Of a stretch of DNA of 44,477 nt, positions 21,396-30,662 are shown one piece after another. Position numbers and translations under genes: made by a program. How positions within the stretch are numbered: position 1 is the first letter of the stretch; each line of letters begins with the position of its first letter. Source of the stretch: a virus; the IMG/VR virus record IMGVR_UViG_3300023229_000028, positions 1 to 44,477 of that record. The stretch is one strand, 5' to 3'. Below the pieces are notes generated by a model. The model saw only the letters and a list, made by a program, of their open reading frames with translations, was not told the DNA's origin and made no database searches.

Positions 21396-22094
21396 TTTTT
21401 TTGTATAGCTATCTACCATAGCCTCTATCTCGTGTTTTAGATAGTTACAATTAATAGGTAGAAACTGTTGACCTTGCTTGTAATATACTGTTAGTGCTGC
21501 GCACTTTTTATTAGTCATTTTCTCATATAAAAATGCATATAACGACATCTGTAAAGCATAAGAATTAAACTCACATACAGCTAGGTGAGAAATGGGGTCT
21601 AGGTAGTATTCTTTGTACTTTGATTTAAATCGGAATCGTTTATTTGTTTTAAAATCTCCGACAACAAAGGTATCTTTATTCTCTACGACAATATCTGCAG
21701 TACCAGCAATTCTTAGATCTAGATCCCACATAAGCTTTTCTGCATAAATGGTCTTCCCATGAGATATTAATGGCTTTGAAACCCTATCGAAGGAATCAAT
21801 TAAATTAAGATATTCCGACCTCTTTACGCCTGTGAGTAAGAACTCTTCACATGCAACGTGTACATCGCTACCGAATTCACACGCATCATCCTTTAGTTTA
21901 TTCCAGCTTGCTAAAACTACATCTACAGATACACCTTCCCTCTTTGCAACTCTAGCGGCGTGATATTCTGAATCAAATTTTGGCTTATATTCTTCTAATA
22001 ATGTAGTTGCAGAGATAAGCTCAGAACCATCGATATTAGATGTATACACATGAGCTGATTCTTCAAATGTAATTGGAGATTTTATGTCTGGCAT
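21381..22094 (-). CDS. PD-(D/E)XK nuclease, RecB/Cas4-like, 237 aa
   Basis: Motifs in order: GSDVH (His 79), AEKLMWD (Glu 119), GTAD (Asp 134), GDFKTNK (Asp 147, Lys 149) and SYALQMSLYAF (Tyr 179, Gln 182, Tyr 186). This is the exonuclease-type PD-(D/E)XK arrangement found in RecB C-termini, Cas4 and phage exonucleases. No four-Cys iron-sulfur cluster is seen. Likely roles are recombination, host DNA degradation or processing of replication intermediates. Confidence 0.85.
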   Translation of the reverse strand: MPDIKSPITFEESAHVYTSNIDGSELISATTLLEEYKPKFDSEYHAARVAKREGVSVDVVLASWNKLKDDACEFGSDVHVACEEFLLTGVKRSEYLNLIDSFDRVSKPLISHGKTIYAEKLMWDLDLRIAGTADIVVENKDTFVVGDFKTNKRFRFKSKYKEYYLDPISHLAVCEFNSYALQMSLYAFLYEKMTNKKCAALTVYYKQGQQFLPINCNYLKHEIEAMVDSYTKKGTKI

Positions 22095-22128
22095 TTTAAA
22101 ATTTAATAGCAGTAAAATATATGCAATA

Positions 22129-22341
22129 TTAGTTTTTGGAAAACTTGAAGTTTTCTGAGTAATCGAACGACTTCACTAACAGTTGCTTTTCAAGAGTGTC
22201 GATATAATCAGCAGCTTCAATCATTTGAACATATGGAGTACCATCGCAATAGTCCTCTGTCGCTAAATCCCGTAAAACGGACGAGATTGACTGCTTATCT
22301 GCATAAGGGTGAAGCGGATTTGTAATTAATAGTGTATTCAT
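22129..22341 (-). CDS. Hypothetical protein, 70 aa
   Basis: Begins MNTLLITNPLHPYADKQ and includes IEAADYIDTLEKQL, a helical motif common in small phage proteins. No family recognised. The start abuts the stop of the gene at 22342. Confidence 0.65.
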   Translation of the reverse strand: MNTLLITNPLHPYADKQSISSVLRDLATEDYCDGTPYVQMIEAADYIDTLEKQLLVKSFDYSENFKFSKN

Positions 22342-22689
22342 CTAATTATTAACTATTGTCATCTCTTCAATCGCCGCTGTCATAATAGCAATGAGATCAT
22401 ATTTATCATGAAACGCTCCAACTAAGCACATGGAGAGTGTTTCAATACTCATTTGAGCAAATTGAGTAATATCAGCAGGCTTGGATTGTCGCCTGAGACC
22501 AAAAGATCCCCGCTCAGCCCTTTTAATAATACGATTAACGAGAGCTTGATTAATTGTAGGTAGTTTACTAGCTAATGTAGTATCTTTAACCTTAATATGT
22601 TCAGCAGTACTTTCAATATTCTTAATTGCCGTAGCAACTCCTTTAAGCTGCTCAGCAGCTTCTGATACTTTATTTCTCTTTCTTTTCAT
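22342..22689 (-). CDS. Hypothetical protein, 115 aa
   Basis: Basic N-terminus (MKRKRNKVSEAAEQLKG) followed by helices. No family recognised. Behind promoter copy 16. Confidence 0.65.
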   Translation of the reverse strand: MKRKRNKVSEAAEQLKGVATAIKNIESTAEHIKVKDTTLASKLPTINQALVNRIIKRAERGSFGLRRQSKPADITQFAQMSIETLSMCLVGAFHDKYDLIAIMTAAIEEMTIVNN

Positions 22690-22707
22690 AAACGATTATC
22701 TGATATT

Positions 22708-22726
22708 ATTATTATACCAGGTTTCC
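22708..22726 (-). promoter_or_regulatory. GGAAA variant promoter (copy 16)
   Basis: Minus-strand core GGAAA-CCTGG-TATAATAAT, with the last base of the box changed from C to A, upstream of the ATG at 22689. Confidence 0.65.
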
Positions 22727-22753
22727 ATTAATTTTCAAGAGGCTAAAAAATAA

Positions 22754-23554
22754 TTAACCGTAATCCCCATATACATCCGAATCCATATGCTCGTCCATAT
22801 CAAATATATTATCTCCACTATATTGGTCAATATCCCCTAATGGGCTATCATCGTCAGTGGTAGGGTGATCACCTCCACTCAATCTACCAGAAAAGCTGTT
22901 ATTAAATATCTGATTATCTCCGCCCTCTCCGCTGAGACCTGGCTCAAAAGACCATTCAAGTCTCCTGGCTCGAATTCGCCATACATAATGACCGCCTAAG
23001 GCGTTCATCCCAGATGAAATATCAGACTCCATCCGCTCAGTAACTATAAATTGCTTACCTGTTCTATCTCCTGGTCTAGTTGCTCCATACTCTTCAAGTA
23101 CAAATACATCATCCGACTTTGGCTCGATAAACCAACCGTTATCTGTATATATTGAGTCCCCATCAAACGCAGCGGCATATGAGCTCAAATGAACATAAGC
23201 GGTAATGTTATCATCAGCTCTTATACCGAATTTAGAAAACTGAATAGCGTCTTCATCAAGCTCTATATACATTAGCATAGGGCGAGGTGGGTGATATACA
23301 GCTTCCGGTTGTTCGCCATATATAGGGTCTGCTCCAGTTAATGTCGTTGTATTCACATAGTACTGAACCTCTACACCTGTACTATTAATCGCATCTCTTA
23401 CAATTTCAGACACTGTATCAATATCATTACTATTGCAGTCCTTATCAGTTAACCTTGTTTTACACTCAATTGATGTATTATTACCTCCGGTATAAAAGCA
23501 AGAGCCTCCAAGAGATGAAGGAGTATAATATTTATCGCAATCTTCTATACTCAT
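22754..23554 (-). CDS. Neck / head-completion protein, gp14-like, 266 aa
   Basis: The middle section has MYIELDEDAIQFSKFGIRADDNITAYV in two parts, then a FVLEEYGATRPGDRTGKQFIVTE stretch. This resembles T4-like neck protein gp14 of marine phages (MYxENxxGF...LFSKFG...D...V.P.EGDLIYFP). gp14 closes the filled head before tail joining. The acidic Gly-rich C-terminal 50 residues are atypical. It is translated in tandem with 23551-23955 and the sulfotransferase. Similarity is from motif recall, so moderate confidence. Confidence 0.6.
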   Translation of the reverse strand: MSIEDCDKYYTPSSLGGSCFYTGGNNTSIECKTRLTDKDCNSNDIDTVSEIVRDAINSTGVEVQYYVNTTTLTGADPIYGEQPEAVYHPPRPMLMYIELDEDAIQFSKFGIRADDNITAYVHLSSYAAAFDGDSIYTDNGWFIEPKSDDVFVLEEYGATRPGDRTGKQFIVTERMESDISSGMNALGGHYVWRIRARRLEWSFEPGLSGEGGDNQIFNNSFSGRLSGGDHPTTDDDSPLGDIDQYSGDNIFDMDEHMDSDVYGDYG

Positions 23555-23955
23555 GATCTTTTAAGGATAAATGCGTTGTGTGGCGCACTATAAGTTATAA
23601 TAATTCCAGTGTTGGATAGTTGCTTAGGCGATGTTGGAGATAGATTAGATATATTATACATATCTGCTATACGGCTTACATCAGCGGGTGATAAAATCTC
23701 TTGTGTCGATTGATTTAATCTCATTTTTTCAACCTTAGGGTGCAGCGAGCCGTCGTGCTGTCGGCTGTCAGGTATAGCATCTATAGAAGTAATTCTACCA
23801 CCATCACCTCTAAAGTCACCATCTGTCTTAAACGGGCTAGATTTAGATTGCCACTGCTTACGTTGAGAATTTGACAGTTTTGAGCCCCAATATTCTAAAA
23901 ATGTTTTCACATCATTATTTATGCAAAATCTATGTTTTATCTCCGATAATAACAT
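23551..23955 (-). CDS. Hypothetical protein, 134 aa
   Basis: Soluble, Ser/Gln-rich (GSKLSNSQRKQWQSKSSPFK). No family recognised. It lies between neck-like and sulfotransferase genes with 4- and 26-base overlaps; position suggests a head or neck component. Confidence 0.6.
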   Translation of the reverse strand: MLLSEIKHRFCINNDVKTFLEYWGSKLSNSQRKQWQSKSSPFKTDGDFRGDGGRITSIDAIPDSRQHDGSLHPKVEKMRLNQSTQEILSPADVSRIADMYNISNLSPTSPKQLSNTGIIITYSAPHNAFILKRS

Positions 23956-24535
23956 TCGGAAACGCTTGTGGTGGTGGCTCGCAGCCAGTAGTTATAACCT
24001 TATAGATGTTTGTCTTATCATGGTAGTGCGGAAATGGCACATCTGGTACATCAACTTCTAAAAATCTACACAGGTGATCCCAACCCATCTCGGGTCTAGT
24101 AACTAATACTCTATCAGAAAGCTCCCCGCTTATTATCCTCTCAAAAATCTCAGTATAAAATAGCCTTGCGCCGGTTGCAATGCCACTATAATCAAATTTT
24201 GGGGCATTTTGTAGTATAGGGGATACTTTTTTACCCGCGTGTAAGAGACTTTGATTGTGATTAAATGTGGAAAACGCTAAATCAAAAGGGTCTCGGTAGG
24301 ATACTATAAATTTAGAGTCGGTAAATTCATTCAATAGCTCTCGCCAGTGAATCCACCCTAGATCAAAAAATGCATTATATTCCGAATTTCTAAAATACTC
24401 CCAATCTCTTAATTCGGTTCTAACCGGGAGCTCTATATAATTATGAATTGAATTCCACCCAAGAGTTTTTAGAGCCCATGAGTAAGATTTACTTCCAGAT
24501 TTCGGTGGAGATATAAAAAAGACCTTTTCTTTCAT
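23930..24535 (-). CDS. Sulfotransferase-like protein, 201 aa
   Basis: PAPS-binding 5' loop PPKSGSKS at residues 10-17 and 3' loop FIVSYRDPFDLAFSTFNH at 76-93 (Arg 81, Ser 89), followed by WDHLCRFLEVDVP, which match the Sulfotransfer family pattern (PKSGTT, RdPxxxxxS, LCxFLgv). It would transfer sulfate from PAPS to a sugar or Tyr. It starts just past a terminator and overlaps the genes leading to the neck protein, so virion glycan or capsid modification is possible. Inference only. Confidence 0.75.
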   Translation of the reverse strand: MKEKVFFISPPKSGSKSYSWALKTLGWNSIHNYIELPVRTELRDWEYFRNSEYNAFFDLGWIHWRELLNEFTDSKFIVSYRDPFDLAFSTFNHNQSLLHAGKKVSPILQNAPKFDYSGIATGARLFYTEIFERIISGELSDRVLVTRPEMGWDHLCRFLEVDVPDVPFPHYHDKTNIYKVITTGCEPPPQAFPNVIIGDKT

Positions 24536-24545
24536 TTAGTAGACA

Positions 24546-24585
24546 CAAAAAAGCCGCTCCCTATTTAAAAGATAGCGGCTTTTTA
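24546..24585. terminator. Bidirectional rho-independent terminator
   Basis: AAAAAGCCGCT and AGCGGCTTTTT form a stem with A and T tails; it terminates the acidic-protein gene that ends at 24601. Confidence 0.85.
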
Positions 24586-24600
24586 TATACTAGAGGTTAA

Positions 24601-25437
24601 TTATTTACTAAATGCTTGACTACCTGGAGTTACTCCCCGCTTCGCACGAACTCGGTGACGAGCTTTATCAGAATTTTTATGCTTACCGTTTACAATAGCA
24701 TGACCATGATCACCATCATCGCCAACCTTAGTAGTAGTAGTTTGTTTACCATCGCCAGAGGCTACAAGGTCTTTGTGCGCAACCACCTGTCGTGATTTGT
24801 CAGAATCTTTCGATGGTTCTGGGATGGTCTCTGAATCGACACCTTCTCCGAATGAAAACTGATCATCTTCATCCATCTCATCACCGTCAAGATCCAGCTC
24901 ACCATCATCCTCTTCTTCACCAGTGTCGTCTAACTGACCTGCTAAGAGATCAAAAAGTTGCTCAGCTACTTCTTTGGGTAGTGTTAGGGTAACTTCTCCC
25001 TCACCGGCTTCAGAATCAAATTCGTCTCCAAAATTGCCCTCACCGTCATCATCGCCGCCGATACCTAAAATATCCTCATCATCGGACATCACTTCTTCAT
25101 ATAATTCATCAAATAAACTTTTACCGCTCATATAACTATTTATGCCTTCTTTGGAAAAGTTCTTATCTTTTTTAACCTTTTTATTAGTTTTAGATTCTTT
25201 ATGTACTTTTGCACTAGAATTATATTTATCTTCAGCTTCTTCTGGGGCTTTATAGCCGTCAGTCTTGGTTGGGCACTTTTCCTTATTACCAATACCGGCA
25301 TTACCTTTAACCTTTTTACTCTTAGATGTTGACTTTGTATCATCAGGTAAGGATTGATCCTCAACCTTTTCATTAATAAAGTTGGCACCCATTTGGGAGT
25401 AAATTGAAGCTATATCTTTGTGGTCAATTGTGGACAT
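24601..25437 (-). CDS. Acidic low-complexity protein, possible prohead core/scaffold, 278 aa
   Basis: A basic Lys-rich N-terminal third (residues about 36-95) precedes SLFDELYEEVM and a long run of Asp/Glu (about 115-210), then a Lys/His-rich C-terminus. Such strongly charged, disordered chains are typical of T4-like prohead core or internal head proteins. The gene has a late promoter and lies next to the terminase. No enzymatic motif. The call is by composition and context only. Confidence 0.5.
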   Translation of the reverse strand: MSTIDHKDIASIYSQMGANFINEKVEDQSLPDDTKSTSKSKKVKGNAGIGNKEKCPTKTDGYKAPEEAEDKYNSSAKVHKESKTNKKVKKDKNFSKEGINSYMSGKSLFDELYEEVMSDDEDILGIGGDDDGEGNFGDEFDSEAGEGEVTLTLPKEVAEQLFDLLAGQLDDTGEEEDDGELDLDGDEMDEDDQFSFGEGVDSETIPEPSKDSDKSRQVVAHKDLVASGDGKQTTTTKVGDDGDHGHAIVNGKHKNSDKARHRVRAKRGVTPGSQAFSK

Positions 25438-25442
25438 GTATA

Positions 25443-25449
25443 TATTTAA
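25443..25449 (-). promoter_or_regulatory. Late promoter, acidic protein gene
   Basis: Minus-strand TTAAATA (in CATTAAATATATACATG), 5 bases before the ATG at 25437. Confidence 0.65.
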
Positions 25450-25488
25450 TGTTTTATTGTATTATTTCCAATAAAAACTGACATTAAC

Positions 25489-25496
25489 TATAAATA
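25489..25496 (+). promoter_or_regulatory. Late promoter with exact T4 consensus
   Basis: Plus-strand TATAAATA, 5 bases before the ATG at 25502; the only copy identical to the T4 late box. Confidence 0.8.
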
Positions 25497-25501
25497 TTAT
25501 T

Positions 25502-25879
25502 ATGGAATTTACATTCAACTCATTAAATCTTATACTCCCTGAGCCAGACTCTCTCATCGCGCAGGCATCTACCCATGTACTATTTATTAGCGCTGGTGAT
25601 ATCGATGGGAGGAATATTAAGGGAGTATCGTTTAATGCTGTTGAGGATTCGGAGCTGTCAGGAGATATGATTACGTTGAGTGCCACTCAAGGTATTAAAT
25701 TTAGTGTAGATGCAGTATACAACACAACCGAAATGGGTATAATATTAGATGATAATAGCGTTACTTTATTTACTGCAACTACCGGATTCCAGGAGACAAA
25801 ATCTCAAAACCTCTCAAGCAATTCCACTAATCATAGCTTTCCAGAGCTTCGTCGATTAGTTAGACAGGGCATGCTATAA
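25502..25879 (+). CDS. Hypothetical late protein, 125 aa
   Basis: Beta-rich, no Cys, with LRRLVRQG at the end. Isolated plus-strand gene between two minus-strand genes; its 3' end overlaps the terminase gene tail by 6 bases. The exact late box argues for a virion or assembly protein. No family recognised. Confidence 0.7.
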   Translation: MEFTFNSLNLILPEPDSLIAQASTHVLFISAGDIDGRNIKGVSFNAVEDSELSGDMITLSATQGIKFSVDAVYNTTEMGIILDDNSVTLFTATTGFQETKSQNLSSNSTNHSFPELRRLVRQGML

Positions 25880-27556
25880 GGCAGTCCACCCTAAAGATTC
25901 AAGATCTTCCATATCTATATCCTCCATGGTATCATTAAAAATCATGGGCATTCCGATTTGCTCATGATTTTTTGCAGCATCCTCATATTGGGATAAAGGA
26001 TTTGTAAATTTGTGCAGGCCATAATCATGAGGATCTAACTTCAATGGTCGGCCATTATCATCTCGGTCTAATACTTCAAAGTATTTTGTAACAATCTCTT
26101 CATGTAGTATCATTAATGCCCAGGCAAGCGCCATTATGCGGTCATCATGAAATCCCCTCTCTGCAGCCCAAGCCTTATTAGGTTTTCTAACAAAATGTTT
26201 GAACTCCTTTAGAGTCTCCAGACTATGTAACACTACAGATTCTAAATCATTAAACCAATACCTCATATTAGTTACGGCAGCATATTTTGTATTAGTATGA
26301 GATACCATTCCTATCTGCTTATTGCTTCTAGCTGCTTTACCCGATCCGTATGAAACTATGTTACTGTAGTTCTCAGTATGGTATAATCGCTCTAGTACTG
26401 CTGTGCCTTGATTATTTCTTTCTATAAGAGTTAGTGGATTTCCCCAGTTTCCTAAAATCTCTAACAACTCTGTACTGAAATTATAAGGTGATATTCCATT
26501 GTTAGCATATTCTGCCACCTGCTCTATTTCTTGTAAATTAGTTATATCTAATACTTGTATAATAGAAAAATCCTGACCAACTCCTTCAGCTACATCTACA
26601 CCTGCTACATAAACCCTAGACTCGTCAGGTGTTGCATATATTTTATATGCTCCGTTATATAGCTCAAATTCAGGCTTTCTTGCATTAAGTTTTAATCTTT
26701 CATACTGTTCAAAGTCTACTGCAGATTGCCCTGCTGAGTGGAATTGGAGTTCAAATTCCTGCTGCCATAAATCTTCACTCTCTAGTGAATCTCGAGTTTC
26801 TTTAGCCCACTTCGCGTCTCTCCCTGGTATCTCACTCCAATGAATCTTAGCTGGAGTCCAGCCATTTTCTCCCCTTTCAGCGCCAATCCATAGAGTATAA
26901 AATAGATTATCAGTTCCAGCAGGAGTTGAGGCAATTAGTATCTGAGATTTTTTAGAGGCAGAAATAATTGGGTATACTGCCGCCCAAAATTCTTTCATCA
27001 TGTTTCTCTCAATGTGAGCGAGCTCATCTAGTATTAGAAGGTCGCAAGAACTACCTCGACCGGCTGAAGATGTAGTAGTAGTAATTCCGATTCTAGAGCC
27101 GTTTTCAAACTCTGCAGAAGTTTTGCCATATTCTGTAACTGGTGGCTTTAACCAGTTTGGAAGCTCCTCATAAGCCATACGTACTCGTCTAAAAATTTCA
27201 ATAGCAGTAGCCTCTTTATTAGCTACGATAAGTATTCGTTGATCTGCTTTAAAACACGCTACCCACAATGCATAAATAGTCATCATCGTCGATTTGCCTA
27301 CCTGTCGAGAAGCTAAAACTATATTAAATCTATTATCTCTAAACCCTCGTAGTACTTTTTTCTGACATTTATGAAGCTTAATTTTGCAACGGCCAGATCC
27401 TGGAGCGATGATAAAGAAAAACTCTTCAGCGAAGTATATAATATTATTTTTCGCTTTGTTTAATCTCTTAATTTGGTCCGGTGAGTACTCAAACTGTGCT
27501 CCCCGCTTGGGGAGGTTTGGGTTATTCATGTAAAATTGGTCACTCTTCTTAGACAT
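25874..27556 (-). CDS. terL: Large terminase subunit (gp17-like), 560 aa
   Basis: Packaging motor ATPase and nuclease. Walker A LASRQVGKST (81-90), Walker B LLILDE (173-178), coupling motif STPAG (210-214). The RNase H-like nuclease domain is marked by VAGVDVAEG (Asp 321), IERNNQG (Glu 379) and GFHDDRIMA (Asp 471/472). Full length for the T4 family (T4 gp17 is 610 aa). Pumps DNA into the prohead and cuts concatemers. It has its own late promoter within a divergent pair with the tube-like gene. Confidence 0.95.
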   Translation of the reverse strand: MSKKSDQFYMNNPNLPKRGAQFEYSPDQIKRLNKAKNNIIYFAEEFFFIIAPGSGRCKIKLHKCQKKVLRGFRDNRFNIVLASRQVGKSTMMTIYALWVACFKADQRILIVANKEATAIEIFRRVRMAYEELPNWLKPPVTEYGKTSAEFENGSRIGITTTTSSAGRGSSCDLLILDELAHIERNMMKEFWAAVYPIISASKKSQILIASTPAGTDNLFYTLWIGAERGENGWTPAKIHWSEIPGRDAKWAKETRDSLESEDLWQQEFELQFHSAGQSAVDFEQYERLKLNARKPEFELYNGAYKIYATPDESRVYVAGVDVAEGVGQDFSIIQVLDITNLQEIEQVAEYANNGISPYNFSTELLEILGNWGNPLTLIERNNQGTAVLERLYHTENYSNIVSYGSGKAARSNKQIGMVSHTNTKYAAVTNMRYWFNDLESVVLHSLETLKEFKHFVRKPNKAWAAERGFHDDRIMALAWALMILHEEIVTKYFEVLDRDDNGRPLKLDPHDYGLHKFTNPLSQYEDAAKNHEQIGMPMIFNDTMEDIDMEDLESLGWTAL

Positions 27557-27567
27557 TATATACTCTT

Positions 27568-27574
27568 TATTTAT
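27568..27574 (-). promoter_or_regulatory. Late promoter, terminase
   Basis: Minus-strand ATAAATA upstream of the ATG at 27556, back to back with the plus-strand box at 27584. Confidence 0.65.
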
Positions 27575-27583
27575 GGTATAAGT

Positions 27584-27591
27584 CTAAATAT
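27584..27591 (+). promoter_or_regulatory. Late promoter, tail-tube-like gene
   Basis: Plus-strand CTAAATAT, 4 bases before the ATG at 27596. Confidence 0.65.
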
Positions 27592-27595
27592 TATT

Positions 27596-28204
27596 ATGAC
27601 TAGTGCAACAGATCCTAATTCAATTGAGTATATGCCATCTGCACTTAATAAAGCGCAGATTGATAAATTCCTCTTAGTGCTAAATATACCTCATGCATTA
27701 AAGCTGATAGATTCGAAGATAGAGAGAAATAATGCCACAATGAATTTAAATAGCTTACAGTTCTCTGTATGGGGCACTGTAATACCGCCTATAAGTGTGC
27801 CGTCGGTAGAGTTGCAATACATGGGTGGTAATATGCCTGTATCTACTCATGCAAGACCATCTTGGGACCCTGTTACGGTAAATTTCCATGTAGATAGTTT
27901 GTGGAGTAACTACTGGGCTATTTATAGATGGATTAACCTTATGAGATCTGAGAATGATGGTCAATTTAGCGAGCTGACAGATCAACCGAAAGTATTAAGT
28001 AAAAAATCAATCAGCATCGAAGACTATTCTACCGATTTTACAGTTTATGGTTTAGATGAGTTCAATAAGACTCGATTAAAGTGGACCTATGTAAGAGCCT
28101 TTCCAACAAACCTAGGTAGTATAGCTTTTAATGAGCAGGAGAGCTCTCAAATTTCCTGTACTTTTACATTCCAATTCTCTCAACTATTATGTGATTTAAT
28201 ATAG
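27596..28204 (+). CDS. Tail-tube-like protein, 202 aa
   Basis: I use the ATG at 27596, right after the late box; a longer frame would begin inside the terminase. Contains FSVWGTVIPPISVPSVELQY and WDPVTVNFHVDSLWSNYW, the pattern of gp19-family tube proteins (I/VxGTxIPxxSVP then VxFxVDxxWxN). The position between gp17- and gp18-like genes fits the T4 order 17-18-19. It could be tube or tube-tip; two more tube-like proteins are encoded at 35504 and 36054. Confidence 0.65.
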   Translation: MTSATDPNSIEYMPSALNKAQIDKFLLVLNIPHALKLIDSKIERNNATMNLNSLQFSVWGTVIPPISVPSVELQYMGGNMPVSTHARPSWDPVTVNFHVDSLWSNYWAIYRWINLMRSENDGQFSELTDQPKVLSKKSISIEDYSTDFTVYGLDEFNKTRLKWTYVRAFPTNLGSIAFNEQESSQISCTFTFQFSQLLCDLI

Positions 28205-28250
28205 TATTTAAATAAATAACCAATAATGCGGTTTTTATAGCTAAAATTTA

Positions 28251-28257
28251 TTAAATA
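28251..28257 (+). promoter_or_regulatory. Late promoter, tail sheath
   Basis: Plus-strand TTAAATA, 7 bases before the ATG at 28265. Confidence 0.6.
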
Positions 28258-28264
28258 TTGGTAT

Positions 28265-30640
28265 ATGAGAACTATTCAATCCCCTGGGGTGGAAATACGA
28301 GAATTTGACCTCACGTCGCGACTAGCTACATTTGCTGGGACTGATGTCTTTGCAACTGGTTTTGCCTCTAAGGGTCCTACAGATGAAATAATAAAGCCGA
28401 CGAGTATGCGAGAGTACGAGGCAATATATGGAATTCCACAAACACCTGCTGAGCGATATTTATATTACAGTGTAGAGCCATTAATAAAGGCTGGCGCGAA
28501 TGTCAATATATCACGAATGCCTTACGGGCCAGATCTAGGGGAAGGATTTGGAGATCAATATGGGGCATTAGTTTACCCAGTAGTCACTGTATCGCCTAAT
28601 AGTGGTAACGGTAAGTATAACGACTTTAGTACTGCTTTATCTCCAGCATCTGCAACGTATATACTCGGCGAACCTATACACTTTGCATTAACTAAATCTG
28701 AATATCTGTCAGCTATTGATGGTAGTGGATTTACTTGGGCGAATACAGCGTCTGCAGCTGGTAACATCTCCAGCGTTAGTAATTTTGGTGGAGCTGGTGT
28801 AGTTGTACTCAATAAAGGCCTCACTACTATTAATGATAGATTTGAGGGATACTATATCGGTATTACAGATAACACGAATGTAAATCCTGCAGAAGAAAAT
28901 GATACAATTCGTCAAGTTAAAACCCTACAGACAGATTCAACGTCTAGTGGTAATGGTTCAAACTTTACCAATCTTCCAGAAAGCCGAATTAATTTTACAT
29001 TAAGTGGCACACAAGTATCTCAAGGTACTGTTTCACAAGTACTAGAGAGTACAGCTGGGTTTGATGTACAGGGATCATCATATGATGATATACTAAATAT
29101 AGGTGTATTTAAATTAAGACAATCTCTGTTTAATCCAGATACTATTAAATTAGATTATTACCTCGAAGATAATGCTGTCGGCTCTCTCGACTCGCATAGG
29201 CAAATCGGAGATACTCAAGGCGGTGATCCTATTACATTCTTTATTGAGCCTAAACTCAATAATTCTTCAAGAAACGTTACGGTGTTAGTTAATGATAATA
29301 TAACTAATCGAGGTGGCTCTACATGGTTAAGTCCAGATGGCATACCTAGAAAGGCAGTAAGATTGTTTACTAATAATCTTATTGAGGATACATACCAAGC
29401 TCATTTAGGGACTAGTACATTATCCGCAAGAGGTGAAAAGTATAGGTGTGAATATAGTGCTCTAACTGCCGCTGCGTTTAAGACTGCACTCGGTATAAGT
29501 GATATAGGGTCTGATAGTTCGGCTGACAATCTATACCCTATCGGCGCATATTCGAGTAACACATATTCTGATAAAAGCCTCGGCAGTATACCGCTTAAGC
29601 TTGATCGTATTCTCGATCTAGTTAGAAATGATGAAATATATAATATAGATATATCAATCGAGGCTGGTCTAGGCACTATATATGCAGTAGCAAGTGCAAA
29701 TCGGACTAGCTATTATGACGATATACAAACATCAGAAGGTTTGACTGAGGGTTTGGGAGCTCTTGCAAATACAAACGGATATGTTACACCAGCTCTAGAG
29801 TCTGACCTTAGAGGTAATTATAATACTATATTCAGTAGATTTCAAAACTTTGCAGAGTTTGAAAGGAAAGATCATCTCTTTATTGCTGATCCAATTCGCC
29901 ATATTTTAATTCAAGGTACTAATGCAAAAACGATATCTAATCCGAATAAAAATTGGTCTCAACATATATTTAGCTCATTGAGGCATCAATTCAATAATAG
30001 TAATAGCTCTTATACGTGTACATATGCTAACTGGGCAAGGGTTAACGATAAGTTTTCCGGTACTGATTTCTGGTCACCGTTCTCTGGTATTGCTGCGTCG
30101 CTTATGACAAAAACTGATACTACTACATACCCTTGGATAGCTCCTGCAGGCTTTACACGCGGTAGAGTATCGGGTGTTAACGATATTGCAATTACGCCTA
30201 ACCTCAAACAACGGGACGATTTGTATAAATTCGCAATGAACCCTATTACATTGTTCAGGGAGGGTATAACAGTATTCGGTCAAAAGACTCTACAGAAGAT
30301 GCCGAGTGCGTTTGATAGAATTAATGTTCGTCGATTATTCTTATATTTGGAGAAAGTTACTAAGGTAACTTCTAGATATTATGTGTTCGAGCCTAACACG
30401 GTATTTACACGTACTAGAATAGTAGATGATCTCAGGCCGTTATTCGAGAAAGCTAAGAACAATGATGGAGTTTATGATTACATCATCGTTTGCGACGAAA
30501 GAAATAACACCCCTGATATCATTGATCAAAATGAACTTGTAATTGATATATATCTCAAACCGACGAGAGCGGGAGAGTTTGTATTAATCAACTTCTACGC
30601 TAGTAGAACTAATCAAGACTTCAAAGAGCTAGTTAACTAA
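28265..30640 (+). CDS. Tail sheath protein (gp18-like), 791 aa
   Basis: Starts MRTIQSPGVEIREFDLTSR, the signature opening of T4-like sheath proteins (SPGVxxxExDLT). The C-terminal third (FNVRRLFLYLEK region: INVRRLFLYLEKVTKVTSRYY, then NQDFKEL at the end) matches the conserved assembly domain. Longer than T4 gp18 (659 aa), the extra length lying in the variable middle. It forms the contractile sheath and is followed by a strong terminator. Confidence 0.93.
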   Translation: MRTIQSPGVEIREFDLTSRLATFAGTDVFATGFASKGPTDEIIKPTSMREYEAIYGIPQTPAERYLYYSVEPLIKAGANVNISRMPYGPDLGEGFGDQYGALVYPVVTVSPNSGNGKYNDFSTALSPASATYILGEPIHFALTKSEYLSAIDGSGFTWANTASAAGNISSVSNFGGAGVVVLNKGLTTINDRFEGYYIGITDNTNVNPAEENDTIRQVKTLQTDSTSSGNGSNFTNLPESRINFTLSGTQVSQGTVSQVLESTAGFDVQGSSYDDILNIGVFKLRQSLFNPDTIKLDYYLEDNAVGSLDSHRQIGDTQGGDPITFFIEPKLNNSSRNVTVLVNDNITNRGGSTWLSPDGIPRKAVRLFTNNLIEDTYQAHLGTSTLSARGEKYRCEYSALTAAAFKTALGISDIGSDSSADNLYPIGAYSSNTYSDKSLGSIPLKLDRILDLVRNDEIYNIDISIEAGLGTIYAVASANRTSYYDDIQTSEGLTEGLGALANTNGYVTPALESDLRGNYNTIFSRFQNFAEFERKDHLFIADPIRHILIQGTNAKTISNPNKNWSQHIFSSLRHQFNNSNSSYTCTYANWARVNDKFSGTDFWSPFSGIAASLMTKTDTTTYPWIAPAGFTRGRVSGVNDIAITPNLKQRDDLYKFAMNPITLFREGITVFGQKTLQKMPSAFDRINVRRLFLYLEKVTKVTSRYYVFEPNTVFTRTRIVDDLRPLFEKAKNNDGVYDYIIVCDERNNTPDIIDQNELVIDIYLKPTRAGEFVLINFYASRTNQDFKELVN

Positions 30641-30662
30641 CTTACCTACGACATACACAGGA

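Noticed and set aside
25140-25388. 82-codon minus-strand frame inside the acidic protein gene
   Set aside because: Out-of-frame shadow of a Lys-rich low-complexity region.
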